Positions 49,291 through 58,878 of a DNA stretch of 64,000 nucleotides are shown piece by piece (position 1 is the stretch's first letter; each line of letters starts with the position of its first letter). The DNA is taken from assembly GCF_947500975.1 (NCBI RefSeq), contig NZ_CANMUE010000002.1, forward strand, positions 1 to 64,000, read 5' to 3'. Source of the DNA: an uncultured Polaribacter sp. Lineage in GTDB: Bacteria; Bacteroidota; Bacteroidia; Flavobacteriales; Flavobacteriaceae. Under the pieces are notes generated by a model, which saw nothing but the letters and a program-made list of their open reading frames with translations, made no database searches and was not told the origin of the DNA. A program made the position numbers and the translations under genes.

Positions 49291-49908
49291 ATGAAAAAGA
49301 TTGTAAGCTTTTTAATGTTTAGTTTTTTAGTATTGATAAGTGTTAAAGGTTTAGCACAAAGTTCTAAAGAAAAAGTAAATACGTTAGCAAAACAGATGTT
49401 TGTTGATATGAATAATAGAGACTATGAAGCTGTTTTAGCAATGACACATCCTAAAGTTTTCGAGTTCGCTTCAAAAGAACAAATAAAAACAGCTTTAAAG
49501 ATTGTATTTGAAGGGAATAGTGAATATTCTGTTGAAATATCTAATTCAATACCTGATTTTGAGGTGTCTGAGATTTTTACAGGAGATAATAATTTAGAAT
49601 GTGGATTTGTTGTTTATGATTTGGGTATGAAAATGACTTTTCATAATCAGAAATTTGATGAAGCAACAAAGAATATGATGATAACTACTATGAAAGCTAA
49701 AGAAATGGATGTAACTTTTACTTCTGATAATTCTATGAATATATCTATGAAGAATAAAATTACAGCAATTTTAAAAGAAGAGGCAACCAACAATGAATGG
49801 GTAATGGTAAATTACGATCCGTATTCACCATTATTTGGAAAAATACTTTCACCTAAAGTTTTAGAAGAAGTGAAAGCATATAAAGAAAAATTACTCTTTA
49901 ATAAGTAG
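49291..49908 (+). CDS. Exported hypothetical protein
   Basis: Signal peptide MKKIVSFLMFSFLVLISVKGLAQ. Confidence 0.6.
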   Translation: MKKIVSFLMFSFLVLISVKGLAQSSKEKVNTLAKQMFVDMNNRDYEAVLAMTHPKVFEFASKEQIKTALKIVFEGNSEYSVEISNSIPDFEVSEIFTGDNNLECGFVVYDLGMKMTFHNQKFDEATKNMMITTMKAKEMDVTFTSDNSMNISMKNKITAILKEEATNNEWVMVNYDPYSPLFGKILSPKVLEEVKAYKEKLLFNK

Positions 49909-49944
49909 TAAGAAAAGTAAATATTAATAACCAAAATCAATATT

Positions 49945-50724
49945 ATGAACGTACCAACGATGGCAGAAATGATGGCTCAAGGTAAACAACCAGAAGTTTT
50001 GTTTTGGGTTGGAGCAGCAGGAAGTTATGATGATAGAGCAAAAAAAATATCTAGGGCATTTGTAAAAATTTTACATGAAGCTAAAGTAGATTTTGCAGTT
50101 TTAGGTACAGAAGAATCATCAACAGGTGATGCAGCAAAAAGAGCAGGAAACGAATTTTTGTTTCAAATGCAAGCCATGATGAATATTGAAGTTTTAAATG
50201 GTTATGAGGTTAAAAAAATTGTTACTTGCGATCCACATTCATTTAATACTTTAAAAAACGAATATCCAAGTTTAGGAGGTAAATACGAAGTTTTTCATCA
50301 TACACAGTTTATTCAAAAATTAATTTCAGAAGGCAGAATATCATTAAATGATACTACTTTAAAAGGAAAAAAAGTTACGTTTCATGATCCTTGTTATTTA
50401 GGTCGTGCCAATGAAGTATTTGAATCTCCAAGAGATTTAATAAAAAGATTAGGGGTTAACCTTACTGAAATGAAGCGTAATAAACAGTCCGCTTTATGTT
50501 GCGGCGCAGGAGGAGCACAAATGTTTAAAGAGCCTGAAAAAGGCGATAAAGATATTAATGTATTAAGAACAGAAGATGCTTTAGCCACCAAACCTAATAT
50601 TATTGCTACTGGTTGTCCTTATTGCAATACAATGATGACTGATGGAATTAAATTCAAAGAAAAAGAAACTCAAGTTTTAGTAAAGGATATTGCAGAATTA
50701 ATTGCTGAGGCTAATAACCTGTAA
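49945..50724 (+). CDS. (Fe-S)-binding protein with CCG domains
   Basis: 'HDPCYLGRANEVFESPR', 'CCGAGGAQMF', 'ATGCPYCNTMM'. Confidence 0.9.
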   Translation: MNVPTMAEMMAQGKQPEVLFWVGAAGSYDDRAKKISRAFVKILHEAKVDFAVLGTEESSTGDAAKRAGNEFLFQMQAMMNIEVLNGYEVKKIVTCDPHSFNTLKNEYPSLGGKYEVFHHTQFIQKLISEGRISLNDTTLKGKKVTFHDPCYLGRANEVFESPRDLIKRLGVNLTEMKRNKQSALCCGAGGAQMFKEPEKGDKDINVLRTEDALATKPNIIATGCPYCNTMMTDGIKFKEKETQVLVKDIAELIAEANNL

Positions 50725-50766
50725 TAAATATTTGTCATTCTTGTGAAAGCAGGAATCTATTTTAAA

Positions 50767-51741
50767 ATGATAAAAAACTATATAAAAGCTGCACGTTTAA
50801 GAACACTTCCTTTATCGATTTCTGGAATTATTGTAGGTAGTTTTTTAGGGGTTTGGAAAATAGATAATTCACTTTCAAAAAAAATATTAGAAAACCTTAA
50901 TGAAAATGAAACAATGTTTATTGTTAAACATATTGAAGTTGAGCTTTCATTTTTAATATTTTTTTTAGCAATCCTAACCACAATAGGCTTTCAAGTTTTA
51001 TCTAATTTTGCAAATGATTATGGTGATGGCATCAAAGGTTCTGATAAAAACAGAACAGGAGAAGCAAGGATGGTTGCTTCTGGAGCAATAACTCCAAAAC
51101 AAATGAAATCAGCAATGATTGTAACTACAATCATCACTTTAATAATTGCTTTATTACTAATTTATACAGCTTTTGGAAAAGACAATTTTGGCTATTCTAT
51201 CTTGTTTTTCGGATTAGGAGTTGCCTCAATTGCAGCAGCAATCAAATACACAGTGGGTAAAACGGCATATGGTTACTCTGGCTTTGGAGATGTATTTGTC
51301 TTTATTTTCTTTGGCTTGTTAAGTGTTGTGGGGAGTTATTTCTTGTATACAAAGCATATTAATTTTGAAGTCTTTTTACCCGCAATTTCAATAGGTTTGT
51401 TAAGTGTTTCAGTCTTAAATTTGAATAATATGAGAGATCAAATTGAAGATAAAAAGAATAACAAAAACACATTAGTCGTTTTTTTAGGAAGTCAAAAAGC
51501 AAAAATGTATCATTACTTTTTAATTTTAGGAGCTTTTGTAGCTGCTATTATTTATGTGCTTTTAAATTATAATTCACCTTTACAATTTCTATTTTTAATT
51601 GCTTTTGTTCCTCTTGGATTAAATGTAATTACTGTAGCTAAAAACATTATCTATGCAGATTTAGATAGCGAACTGAAAAAAGTAGCTTTAAGTACTTTTT
51701 TGTTTGCAATTCTTTTTGGAATAGGAAATACTATATTTTAA
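50767..51741 (+). CDS. menA: 1,4-dihydroxy-2-naphthoate polyprenyltransferase
   Basis: 'IKAARLRTLPLSISGIIVGS', 'FANDYGDGIKGSDKNRTG'; neighbours menC/menE. Confidence 0.9.
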   Translation: MIKNYIKAARLRTLPLSISGIIVGSFLGVWKIDNSLSKKILENLNENETMFIVKHIEVELSFLIFFLAILTTIGFQVLSNFANDYGDGIKGSDKNRTGEARMVASGAITPKQMKSAMIVTTIITLIIALLLIYTAFGKDNFGYSILFFGLGVASIAAAIKYTVGKTAYGYSGFGDVFVFIFFGLLSVVGSYFLYTKHINFEVFLPAISIGLLSVSVLNLNNMRDQIEDKKNNKNTLVVFLGSQKAKMYHYFLILGAFVAAIIYVLLNYNSPLQFLFLIAFVPLGLNVITVAKNIIYADLDSELKKVALSTFLFAILFGIGNTIF

Positions 51742-51748
51742 TATAATT

Positions 51749-52264
51749 ATGAAAAAAATAAAAATAATTTTAGGAATAATTACAGCAATAACTCTTGTGT
51801 TTTTTGCAACAGGTTTGTTTGTGAAAGAAACTAATTATACTACAGAAATAACTATAAATAAGCCTGTTAATGAGGTTTTTGAAATTTTTAATACTCCAAA
51901 CAATGTAAAAAATTGGATTCCAGAAATTAAGTCAATTAAAACATTAAATGAGAATTTAGGTAAAACTGGGAGTTTGTATCAAATTGTAGTGATGAGCCAA
52001 GAAGAAGAAATAACTATGACAGAAAAAGTGATGGCTTATGTACCAAATGAAAAAGTTACACTTTTTTTTGATGCAGAAAATATGTTAAAAACGGATGATT
52101 ATGTTTTTACAGAAAAAGATGGTAAAACAACAATTACATTAAATTCAAGTTGCAAAAGTGACTCTTATATTATGGCATGTATGTTTCCGTATTTTAAAGG
52201 CACTTTTATAGAGCAAGATCAATTATACTTAAATAATTTTAAAGATTTTGTAGAAAAAAAATAA
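51749..52264 (+). CDS. SRPBCC-family (polyketide cyclase-like) protein
   Basis: 'TTEITINKPVNEVFEIFNTPNNVKNWIPEIKSI'. Confidence 0.8.
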   Translation: MKKIKIILGIITAITLVFFATGLFVKETNYTTEITINKPVNEVFEIFNTPNNVKNWIPEIKSIKTLNENLGKTGSLYQIVVMSQEEEITMTEKVMAYVPNEKVTLFFDAENMLKTDDYVFTEKDGKTTITLNSSCKSDSYIMACMFPYFKGTFIEQDQLYLNNFKDFVEKK

Positions 52265-52273
52265 CTTTATAAA

Positions 52274-53314
52274 GTGATAAAAGCCAGTTATAAAAAATAC
52301 ACTCTAAATTTTAAAAACCCAAGTGGAACTTCACGCGGAATTTTAAAAACAAAAGAGACTTGGTTTATTATTTTAGAAAAAAACAATAAAAAAGGAATTG
52401 GAGAAACAGGTCTTTTTAGAGGTTTAAGTATTGATGATGTTTCACATTATGAAGAAAAACTAAAATGGGTTTGTCAAAATATAAACAAAGGTTTAGGGTT
52501 TTTATTGAATCAACTTTTAGAGTTTCCTTCAATTCAATTTGGATTAGAACAAGCTTTTTTGTCACTTAAAAGTAAAGATAAATTTGAATTATTTCCATCA
52601 GAATTTACAAATGGAAATGAAGCAATTGCTATTAATGGTTTAATTTGGATGGGAGATAAGCAGTTTATGAAATCTCAAATTAAAGAGAAATTAAAAACAG
52701 GTTTTTCTTGTATTAAAATGAAAATTGGCGCCATTGATTTTGAATCAGAAATTGAGTTGCTAAAATCGATTAGAAAAGAATTTTCTTCCAAAGAAATAGA
52801 ATTAAGAGTGGATGCAAATGGTGCTTTTAAACCTTATGAGGCTTTAGAAAAATTAAAACGATTATCAGAGTTTGATATACATTCTATTGAGCAACCAATA
52901 AAACAAGGTCAAATTGAAGAAATGGCCAATTTATGTAAAAAAACACCTTTATCAATTGCTTTAGATGAAGAGTTAATAGGTGTATTTACATCCGAAGAAA
53001 AAAGAAAATTAATAACAACAATAAATCCTCAATACATTATTTTAAAACCTAGTTTAATTGGCGGTTTTGCTGGTAGTGAAGAATGGATTAATTTAGCAAA
53101 AGAAAACAATACCGATTGGTGGATAACTTCTGCCTTGGAAAGTAATATTGGACTGAATGCAATTGCGCAATTTACCTTTAGATTACAAAGTGTTTTACCA
53201 CAAGGTTTAGGAACTGGAGGTTTATTTACTAATAATTTTAAAAGCCCTTTAGAGGTCATAAACGGGGCATTACAATATAATCCTAACCAAAGTTGGGATT
53301 TTAATTTAATATAA
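52274..53314 (+). CDS. menC: o-succinylbenzoate synthase-like (enolase superfamily)
   Basis: GTG start; 'CIKMKIGAIDFESEIELLKSIR', 'LRVDANGAF', 'IALDEELIG'. Confidence 0.88.
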   Translation: MIKASYKKYTLNFKNPSGTSRGILKTKETWFIILEKNNKKGIGETGLFRGLSIDDVSHYEEKLKWVCQNINKGLGFLLNQLLEFPSIQFGLEQAFLSLKSKDKFELFPSEFTNGNEAIAINGLIWMGDKQFMKSQIKEKLKTGFSCIKMKIGAIDFESEIELLKSIRKEFSSKEIELRVDANGAFKPYEALEKLKRLSEFDIHSIEQPIKQGQIEEMANLCKKTPLSIALDEELIGVFTSEEKRKLITTINPQYIILKPSLIGGFAGSEEWINLAKENNTDWWITSALESNIGLNAIAQFTFRLQSVLPQGLGTGGLFTNNFKSPLEVINGALQYNPNQSWDFNLI

Positions 53315-53316
53315 AA

Positions 53317-54483
53317 ATGAATTTTATACAACAAGCTTTTTCTGGTAAAACTGATTGGTATCATTGGGTTTTAACAATTTTGTTAGTCTTTACAGGCTGG
53401 CAAATTTTAGGTGTTTTACCTTTGTTGATAGCTGCCATTATGCATTCAGCAAGTATTTCTGAGTTTACAGAGGCGGCGTTGACTAATTTTATGTCGTTAG
53501 GTATAGATAAAAATCTATTTTTATTTTTAATGATTTTATCATTTGCTATTGGTTTGTTTTTTTTATTTTTAGGAATAAAATACATACATAAAAGAACTTT
53601 TTTATCTATAGTAACTAGTAGAAAATCGATAGACTGGAAACGTTTTTGGTTTGGTTTTTTAAGTTGGGGTTTATTACTTTTAGTGCTTTCTATTATTGGA
53701 ATTTTAATTGCTCCTGAAGACTATACCTACAATTTTAATCCAGTTCCATTTTTTATTTTGTTAGCTATTTCCTTTTTGTTTTTACCATTACAAACAAGTT
53801 TAGAAGAACTATTGTTTAGAGGGTATTTTATGCAAGGTTTAGGTATTGCAACAATTAATAAAAAATTTCCTTTTTATTTTGTCTTTACTATAGTTTCAGT
53901 TTCAATTTTCGTTTTTCGTGATTTTTTTGAACTTGACTCTTTTATTTTATTTATTATTATTAGTTTTATATCTGTTTTACAGTTTTTTCTACTTAAGGAT
54001 AGTTTTTTTGACTCTAAATTCAATTTATTATTAACGAATTTTTTTAGTTCCAAATTAACACCATTAATAGTAACTTCAGTTTGTTTTGGCCTGTTGCATG
54101 GAGCAAATCCTGAGGTTCAAAAGCTAGGAAGCATAACAATGGTTTTCTATATTGGAACAGGTCTTTTTTATGGAATTACAACTTTAATGGATGAAGGAAC
54201 TGAAATTGCTTTGGGTTTACATGCAGCAAATAATATTCTAGCTGCATTTTTAATCACAACAGATTGGATGGTTTTTCAAACTGATGCTTTATTTATTGAT
54301 ACTTCAGAGCCTTCTGTTTCTTGGGAAATGTTTTTACCTGTTTTTGTTTTATATCCATTAATGTTAATTCTTTTTTCAAAAAAATATAAATGGAGTAATT
54401 GGTTAGAAAAATTAACAGGTAAAATTGAAAAACCAGTAATTTTAAAAGAAAATTATAGAATTTTAGAGGATATTGGAGAATAA
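53317..54483 (+). CDS. CPBP-family intramembrane metalloprotease
   Basis: 'SLEELLFRGYFMQGL' and 'FGLLHGANPE'. Confidence 0.88.
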   Translation: MNFIQQAFSGKTDWYHWVLTILLVFTGWQILGVLPLLIAAIMHSASISEFTEAALTNFMSLGIDKNLFLFLMILSFAIGLFFLFLGIKYIHKRTFLSIVTSRKSIDWKRFWFGFLSWGLLLLVLSIIGILIAPEDYTYNFNPVPFFILLAISFLFLPLQTSLEELLFRGYFMQGLGIATINKKFPFYFVFTIVSVSIFVFRDFFELDSFILFIIISFISVLQFFLLKDSFFDSKFNLLLTNFFSSKLTPLIVTSVCFGLLHGANPEVQKLGSITMVFYIGTGLFYGITTLMDEGTEIALGLHAANNILAAFLITTDWMVFQTDALFIDTSEPSVSWEMFLPVFVLYPLMLILFSKKYKWSNWLEKLTGKIEKPVILKENYRILEDIGE

Positions 54484-55510
54484 AACATTTCATAATCGTT
54501 TTCAATTAAATGGAAAATCTTTTTCTTCTGTTGATGAATTACTTGTTTATACTCATAATTTTTCTAGTGATATTCACCATTTTTTAGAAGATTGGTTTTC
54601 TACTGATGATTGCATAACTGTACAAACTTCAGGTTCTACAGGAACACCAAAGTCAATTTCACTTCAAAAAGAATTTGTTGTAAATTCTGCAAAAACAACA
54701 GGTAATTATTTTAATTTACTAGAAAATACAACAGCGTTATTATGTTTGCCAATAGCTTATATTGCTGGTAAAATGATGTTGATAAGAGCAATCATTCTAG
54801 GTTGGCATATAGATATTATTGAATCTAGTTCTTTTCCTTTAAAAAGTATTACAAAGCAGTATGATTTTTCTGCAATGGTTCCTCTACAGCTAGAAAACTC
54901 TTTGTCTAAAATAAGTTTAGTAAAAAAGTTAATTGTTGGAGGAGGAGTTGTTTCAAAAAAAATAGAAGACAAAATTCAAGGCATTTCAACTTCAGTTTTT
55001 TTAACTTATGGTATGACTGAAACCATTACTCATATTGCTGTTAAAAAATTAAATAAGAGTAATAAAAAACTAGCTTTTTATGAAGTTTTACCAAATGTAA
55101 CAATTTATAAAGATGATAGAAATTGTTTAGTGATTGATGCTAAAAAGGTATCTAAAGAAATTGTTTTTACAAATGATGTTGTACAGTTGGTTTCTGATGA
55201 AGAATTTGAATGGTTAGGTCGTTTTGATAATGTAATTAATTCTGGTGGAATAAAATTACATCCAGAAAGAATAGAAGAGGAGTTGTCAAAAATAATATCA
55301 AATCGTTTTTTTGTTGCTGGAATTTCTGATGAAAAACTGGGTGAAAAATTAATTTTAATTGTTGAAGGGGATAAACAAAATATCAATTTTAAAAATGTAA
55401 ACCTTTCTAAATATCAAATTCCAAAAGAAGTTTATTTTCTAAATCAATTTGTAGAAACTGCCACAAAAAAAGTTCAACGTTTTAAAACCTTGAGCTTAAT
55501 TCAGTTTTAA
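54473..55510 (+). CDS. menE: AMP-binding enzyme, o-succinylbenzoate-CoA ligase-like
   Basis: 'VQTSGSTGTPKSISL', 'LTYGMTETITHIA', 'GRFDNVINSGGIKLHPERIEE'. Confidence 0.88.
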   Translation: MENKTFHNRFQLNGKSFSSVDELLVYTHNFSSDIHHFLEDWFSTDDCITVQTSGSTGTPKSISLQKEFVVNSAKTTGNYFNLLENTTALLCLPIAYIAGKMMLIRAIILGWHIDIIESSSFPLKSITKQYDFSAMVPLQLENSLSKISLVKKLIVGGGVVSKKIEDKIQGISTSVFLTYGMTETITHIAVKKLNKSNKKLAFYEVLPNVTIYKDDRNCLVIDAKKVSKEIVFTNDVVQLVSDEEFEWLGRFDNVINSGGIKLHPERIEEELSKIISNRFFVAGISDEKLGEKLILIVEGDKQNINFKNVNLSKYQIPKEVYFLNQFVETATKKVQRFKTLSLIQF

Positions 55511-55653
55511 TTCTCCCTAAATTTAAACTTTAAAGCCTCTTTAAATGTTTACTTTTTTAAATTTATCTGATGTAAAATAAATTTATATATCTGATTTATA
55601 GTTTTTTTCTTTTTTGTGTAACGTTTGTTTTTTTAATTTAAAAAAGTATATAT

Positions 55654-55679
55654 TTGGGTACCCAATTTGGGTGCCCAAA
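55654..55679. promoter_or_regulatory. Tandem palindromic operator candidates TTGGGTACCCAA and TTGGGTGCCCAA
   Basis: Two near-identical 12-bp palindromes 14 bp apart directly upstream of the gntK-gnd/PL7 operon. Confidence 0.6.
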
Positions 55680-55717
55680 AAAAACAAACAAAAATCGAAG
55701 CTAAAATTATATTTATT

Positions 55718-57583
55718 ATGGGAGTTTCTGGTGTTGGAAAAAGCACCATAGGAAATTTGCTGTCAAAAAAATTAAATATTCCATTTTTTGATGGAGATGA
55801 TTTTCATCCAGAAGAAAATGTTTTAAAAATGTCAAAAGGGAAGGCCTTAAACGATAGTGATAGATTAGGTTGGTTAAAAGTGTTAAATAACTTAGCCATA
55901 GAAAAACTAAAAGAAACGGGTTGTGTTATAGTTTGTTCTGCCTTAAAACAAAGTTATCGAAATATTTTAAGCACAAATATTAATCAAAGTGTAAAATGGG
56001 TTTACCTCAGTGGTTCTTTTGAAATAATTGAAGAAAGAATTAATAATCGTGAAGGTCATTTTATGAGTTCAGCATTATTAAAGTCCCAATTTGATATTTT
56101 AGAAGAACCAAAAAATGCAATTAAAATAGATATTAATTTAACCCCTAATGAAATTATAAAAGTGATAGAAAAAGAACTATTAAATAAATCAGAATTTGGA
56201 TTATTTGGACTTGGAGTAATGGGGAAAAGTTTAACTAGAAACCTTGCAAATAATAAGGTTCGGTTATCAATTTTTAACAGACATGTTGATGGGGTAGAAG
56301 AAGATGTGGCAAAAAACTTTAAAAATCAATTTGAAGAGTTATCTAAAGCTTTACCTTTTGATAGTATAGAGCCTTTTGTAAAATCTTTAGAAAAACCAAG
56401 AAAGATTATGTTGATGGTTAATGCAGGTAAAATAGTAGATTTAGTTATTGAAGATCTTTTACCTTTTCTTGACGCAGGAGATATTTTAATTGATGGAGGT
56501 AATTCTAATTATAACAAAACAAAAGAACGATTTGACTATTTAAAATCTAAAAATATCCATTTTTTGGGTGCTGGAGTTTCTGGTGGTGAAGAAGGAGCTT
56601 TAAAGGGGCCTTCGATTATGCCTGGTGGAGAAAAAGATGCTTATAAAGAAGTGAAGCCTTTTTTAGAAGCAATAGCTGCAAAAGACGTAAATAATTTACC
56701 TTGTTGCACACATATAGGAAGTGATGGAAGTGGTCATTTTGTAAAAATGGTTCATAATGGAATTGAGTATGTAGAAATGCAATTATTGGTAGAAGTTTTT
56801 GTGATGTTAAAATCCTTAGGGAATAATCCAGACGAAATTGCTAACATTTTAGAATCTTGGAAAGAATCTACAAATAGTTATTTATTAGAAATAACAATTG
56901 ATATTCTAAGAAAAAAGGAGGGTGATGATTGGTTAGTAAATAAAATAATGGACAAAGCAGGTAATAAAGGAACCGGAAATTGGACAACAATTACAACTGC
57001 CCAATTAGGAGTGCCAAGTACAATGATTGCTTCCGCATTATTTACACGTTATATTTCTTTTTATAAAGAAGAACGAATTCACTTGAGTAAAAGTTTTGAA
57101 AAAGATGAAACTCTTAATCTAAATATTGAAAATACTGATATCTTAAAAGCATATCAATTTGCAAGAATTATAAATCATTATCAAGGTTTTAAATTAATTT
57201 ATGAAGCATCTGTAAATTATAAATGGGATTTGAATTTAAGTGAATTATCTCGAATTTGGACAAATGGCTGTATTATTAAATCAGATTTAATGTTAGAACT
57301 GGTTACCGTTTTTAAAACAACTAATAATATTTTAACTGATAAAGGAATCATTGAAAAGTTAAAAACACTAAAACCAAGTGTTAAAAAAGTAGTTTCAGAA
57401 TGTATTTTAAATGAATTACCAATTCCTAATTTTAGTGAATCTATTAATTTTTTTAATGGCTTTAAAGTAGCAAATTCATCAGCAAATTTAATACAAGCTC
57501 AGCGAGATTATTTTGGTGCTCATACGTATCAAAGAATTGATGATACTTCAAATAAATTTTATCATACTAATTGGAAAAAATAA
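55718..57583 (+). CDS. Gluconokinase / 6-phosphogluconate dehydrogenase fusion
   Basis: N-terminal 'MGVSGVGKSTIGNLLSKKL...DGDDFHPEENVLKMSKGKALNDSDRLGWL' (GntK) fused to 'GLFGLGVMGKSLTRNLA...DGGNSNY...GAGVSGGEEGALKGPSIMPGG' (Gnd). ATG at 55718 preferred over ORF-track TTG at 55667, which lies in the operator palindrome. Confidence 0.92.
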   Translation: MGVSGVGKSTIGNLLSKKLNIPFFDGDDFHPEENVLKMSKGKALNDSDRLGWLKVLNNLAIEKLKETGCVIVCSALKQSYRNILSTNINQSVKWVYLSGSFEIIEERINNREGHFMSSALLKSQFDILEEPKNAIKIDINLTPNEIIKVIEKELLNKSEFGLFGLGVMGKSLTRNLANNKVRLSIFNRHVDGVEEDVAKNFKNQFEELSKALPFDSIEPFVKSLEKPRKIMLMVNAGKIVDLVIEDLLPFLDAGDILIDGGNSNYNKTKERFDYLKSKNIHFLGAGVSGGEEGALKGPSIMPGGEKDAYKEVKPFLEAIAAKDVNNLPCCTHIGSDGSGHFVKMVHNGIEYVEMQLLVEVFVMLKSLGNNPDEIANILESWKESTNSYLLEITIDILRKKEGDDWLVNKIMDKAGNKGTGNWTTITTAQLGVPSTMIASALFTRYISFYKEERIHLSKSFEKDETLNLNIENTDILKAYQFARIINHYQGFKLIYEASVNYKWDLNLSELSRIWTNGCIIKSDLMLELVTVFKTTNNILTDKGIIEKLKTLKPSVKKVVSECILNELPIPNFSESINFFNGFKVANSSANLIQAQRDYFGAHTYQRIDDTSNKFYHTNWKK

Positions 57584-57590
57584 TTAAATT

Positions 57591-58865
57591 ATGGCAACAA
57601 CTAAAAGTGAAAATTCATTTATAAAAAAAATTATTGCAATTATTTTAGGCTTTGGTCCAGGAATTTTTGCTATTGGTTATACCATAGGTACAGGTAGTGT
57701 AACCTCTATGATTGTTGCAGGAAGCAAATTTAATATGCAATTATTATGGGTGCTTTTATTAAGTTGTGTTTTTTCTGGAGTTTTAATGTTTGCATATGGA
57801 AACTACGCTTTGTTAACTGGTGAAACTGCACTTTTTGGATTTAAAAAGCATTTGAAATTTGGTAAAGCTTTAGCAATTTTAGTTATAGTTGGTATTACAT
57901 TTGGACAATGGAATTCGTTAATGGGGATTTTAGGAATTTCATCAAATATAATTTTTGAAATACTTGCAGTTAATTTTGAAGAAATAAGTTCTTATAAATA
58001 TGAAACTGTTTTAATTATAGCAATTATAATAATTGTTATTTTTTACTTATTAATGCTAGTAGGAAAGTATACTTTTTTTGAGAAAATATTGGTGATTTTT
58101 GTAACTCTAATGGGTTTATCCTTTGTTTTATCATTATGCTTTGTACAACCATTAACTGTAGATGTTGTAAAAGGATTATTACCAACAATTCCTGATATTC
58201 CGGGAGGTAAAATGTTGGTTGCTGCCTTTGTTGGAACAACTATGGCGTCTGCAACATTTTTGTCAAGACCTTTATTTGTGAAAGGTAAAGGATGGACAAT
58301 TAAAAATTTAAACCAACAAAAAAAAGATTCAATTACAGCAGCTATTTTAATATTTGTAATAAGTGCTACAATAATGGCTGTAGCTGCAGGAGCTTTATTT
58401 TATGAAGGTAAAGAAGTAACACATGTTTTAGATATGGCAAATACTTTAGAGCCAGTTGCTGGTAAATGGGCTGTTACTATTTTCTTTTTTGGTGCTTTAA
58501 GTGCAGGTTTGTCTTCAATATTTCCTTGTTTGTTAATTGCACCATTATTAATTGCAGATTATCAATCTGGAACTTTAGATACTAAATCACGTCAGTTTAG
58601 AATTATTACAGCAATAGCTTGTTTGGTTGCTTTAATTGGACCAGCATTTGGCGCAAATCCTATAGAAATTCAAATTTTATCACAAGTATTTAATGTCTTT
58701 GTTTTACCAGTTGTAATTTTAGGAATTATATTAATGTTAAGTAGTAAAAAAGTAATGAAAGATTACAAAACGAGTATGGGAGTTTACATTGGTATGTATG
58801 CAGCTTTGTTTTTTTCTTTGGTGATTTCTTACAATGGAATACTAGCTCTTTTAGATTATTTTTAA
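57591..58865 (+). CDS. Nramp-superfamily transporter lacking canonical DPGN and MPH motifs
   Basis: 'GFGPGIFAIGYTIGTGSVTSMIVAGSKFNMQLLWVLLLS' aligns by eye to Nramp TM1; TM6 region 'AAFVGTTMASATFLSRPLFV'. Confidence 0.8.
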   Translation: MATTKSENSFIKKIIAIILGFGPGIFAIGYTIGTGSVTSMIVAGSKFNMQLLWVLLLSCVFSGVLMFAYGNYALLTGETALFGFKKHLKFGKALAILVIVGITFGQWNSLMGILGISSNIIFEILAVNFEEISSYKYETVLIIAIIIIVIFYLLMLVGKYTFFEKILVIFVTLMGLSFVLSLCFVQPLTVDVVKGLLPTIPDIPGGKMLVAAFVGTTMASATFLSRPLFVKGKGWTIKNLNQQKKDSITAAILIFVISATIMAVAAGALFYEGKEVTHVLDMANTLEPVAGKWAVTIFFFGALSAGLSSIFPCLLIAPLLIADYQSGTLDTKSRQFRIITAIACLVALIGPAFGANPIEIQILSQVFNVFVLPVVILGIILMLSSKKVMKDYKTSMGVYIGMYAALFFSLVISYNGILALLDYF

Positions 58866-58878
58866 AATATAAAATTAT

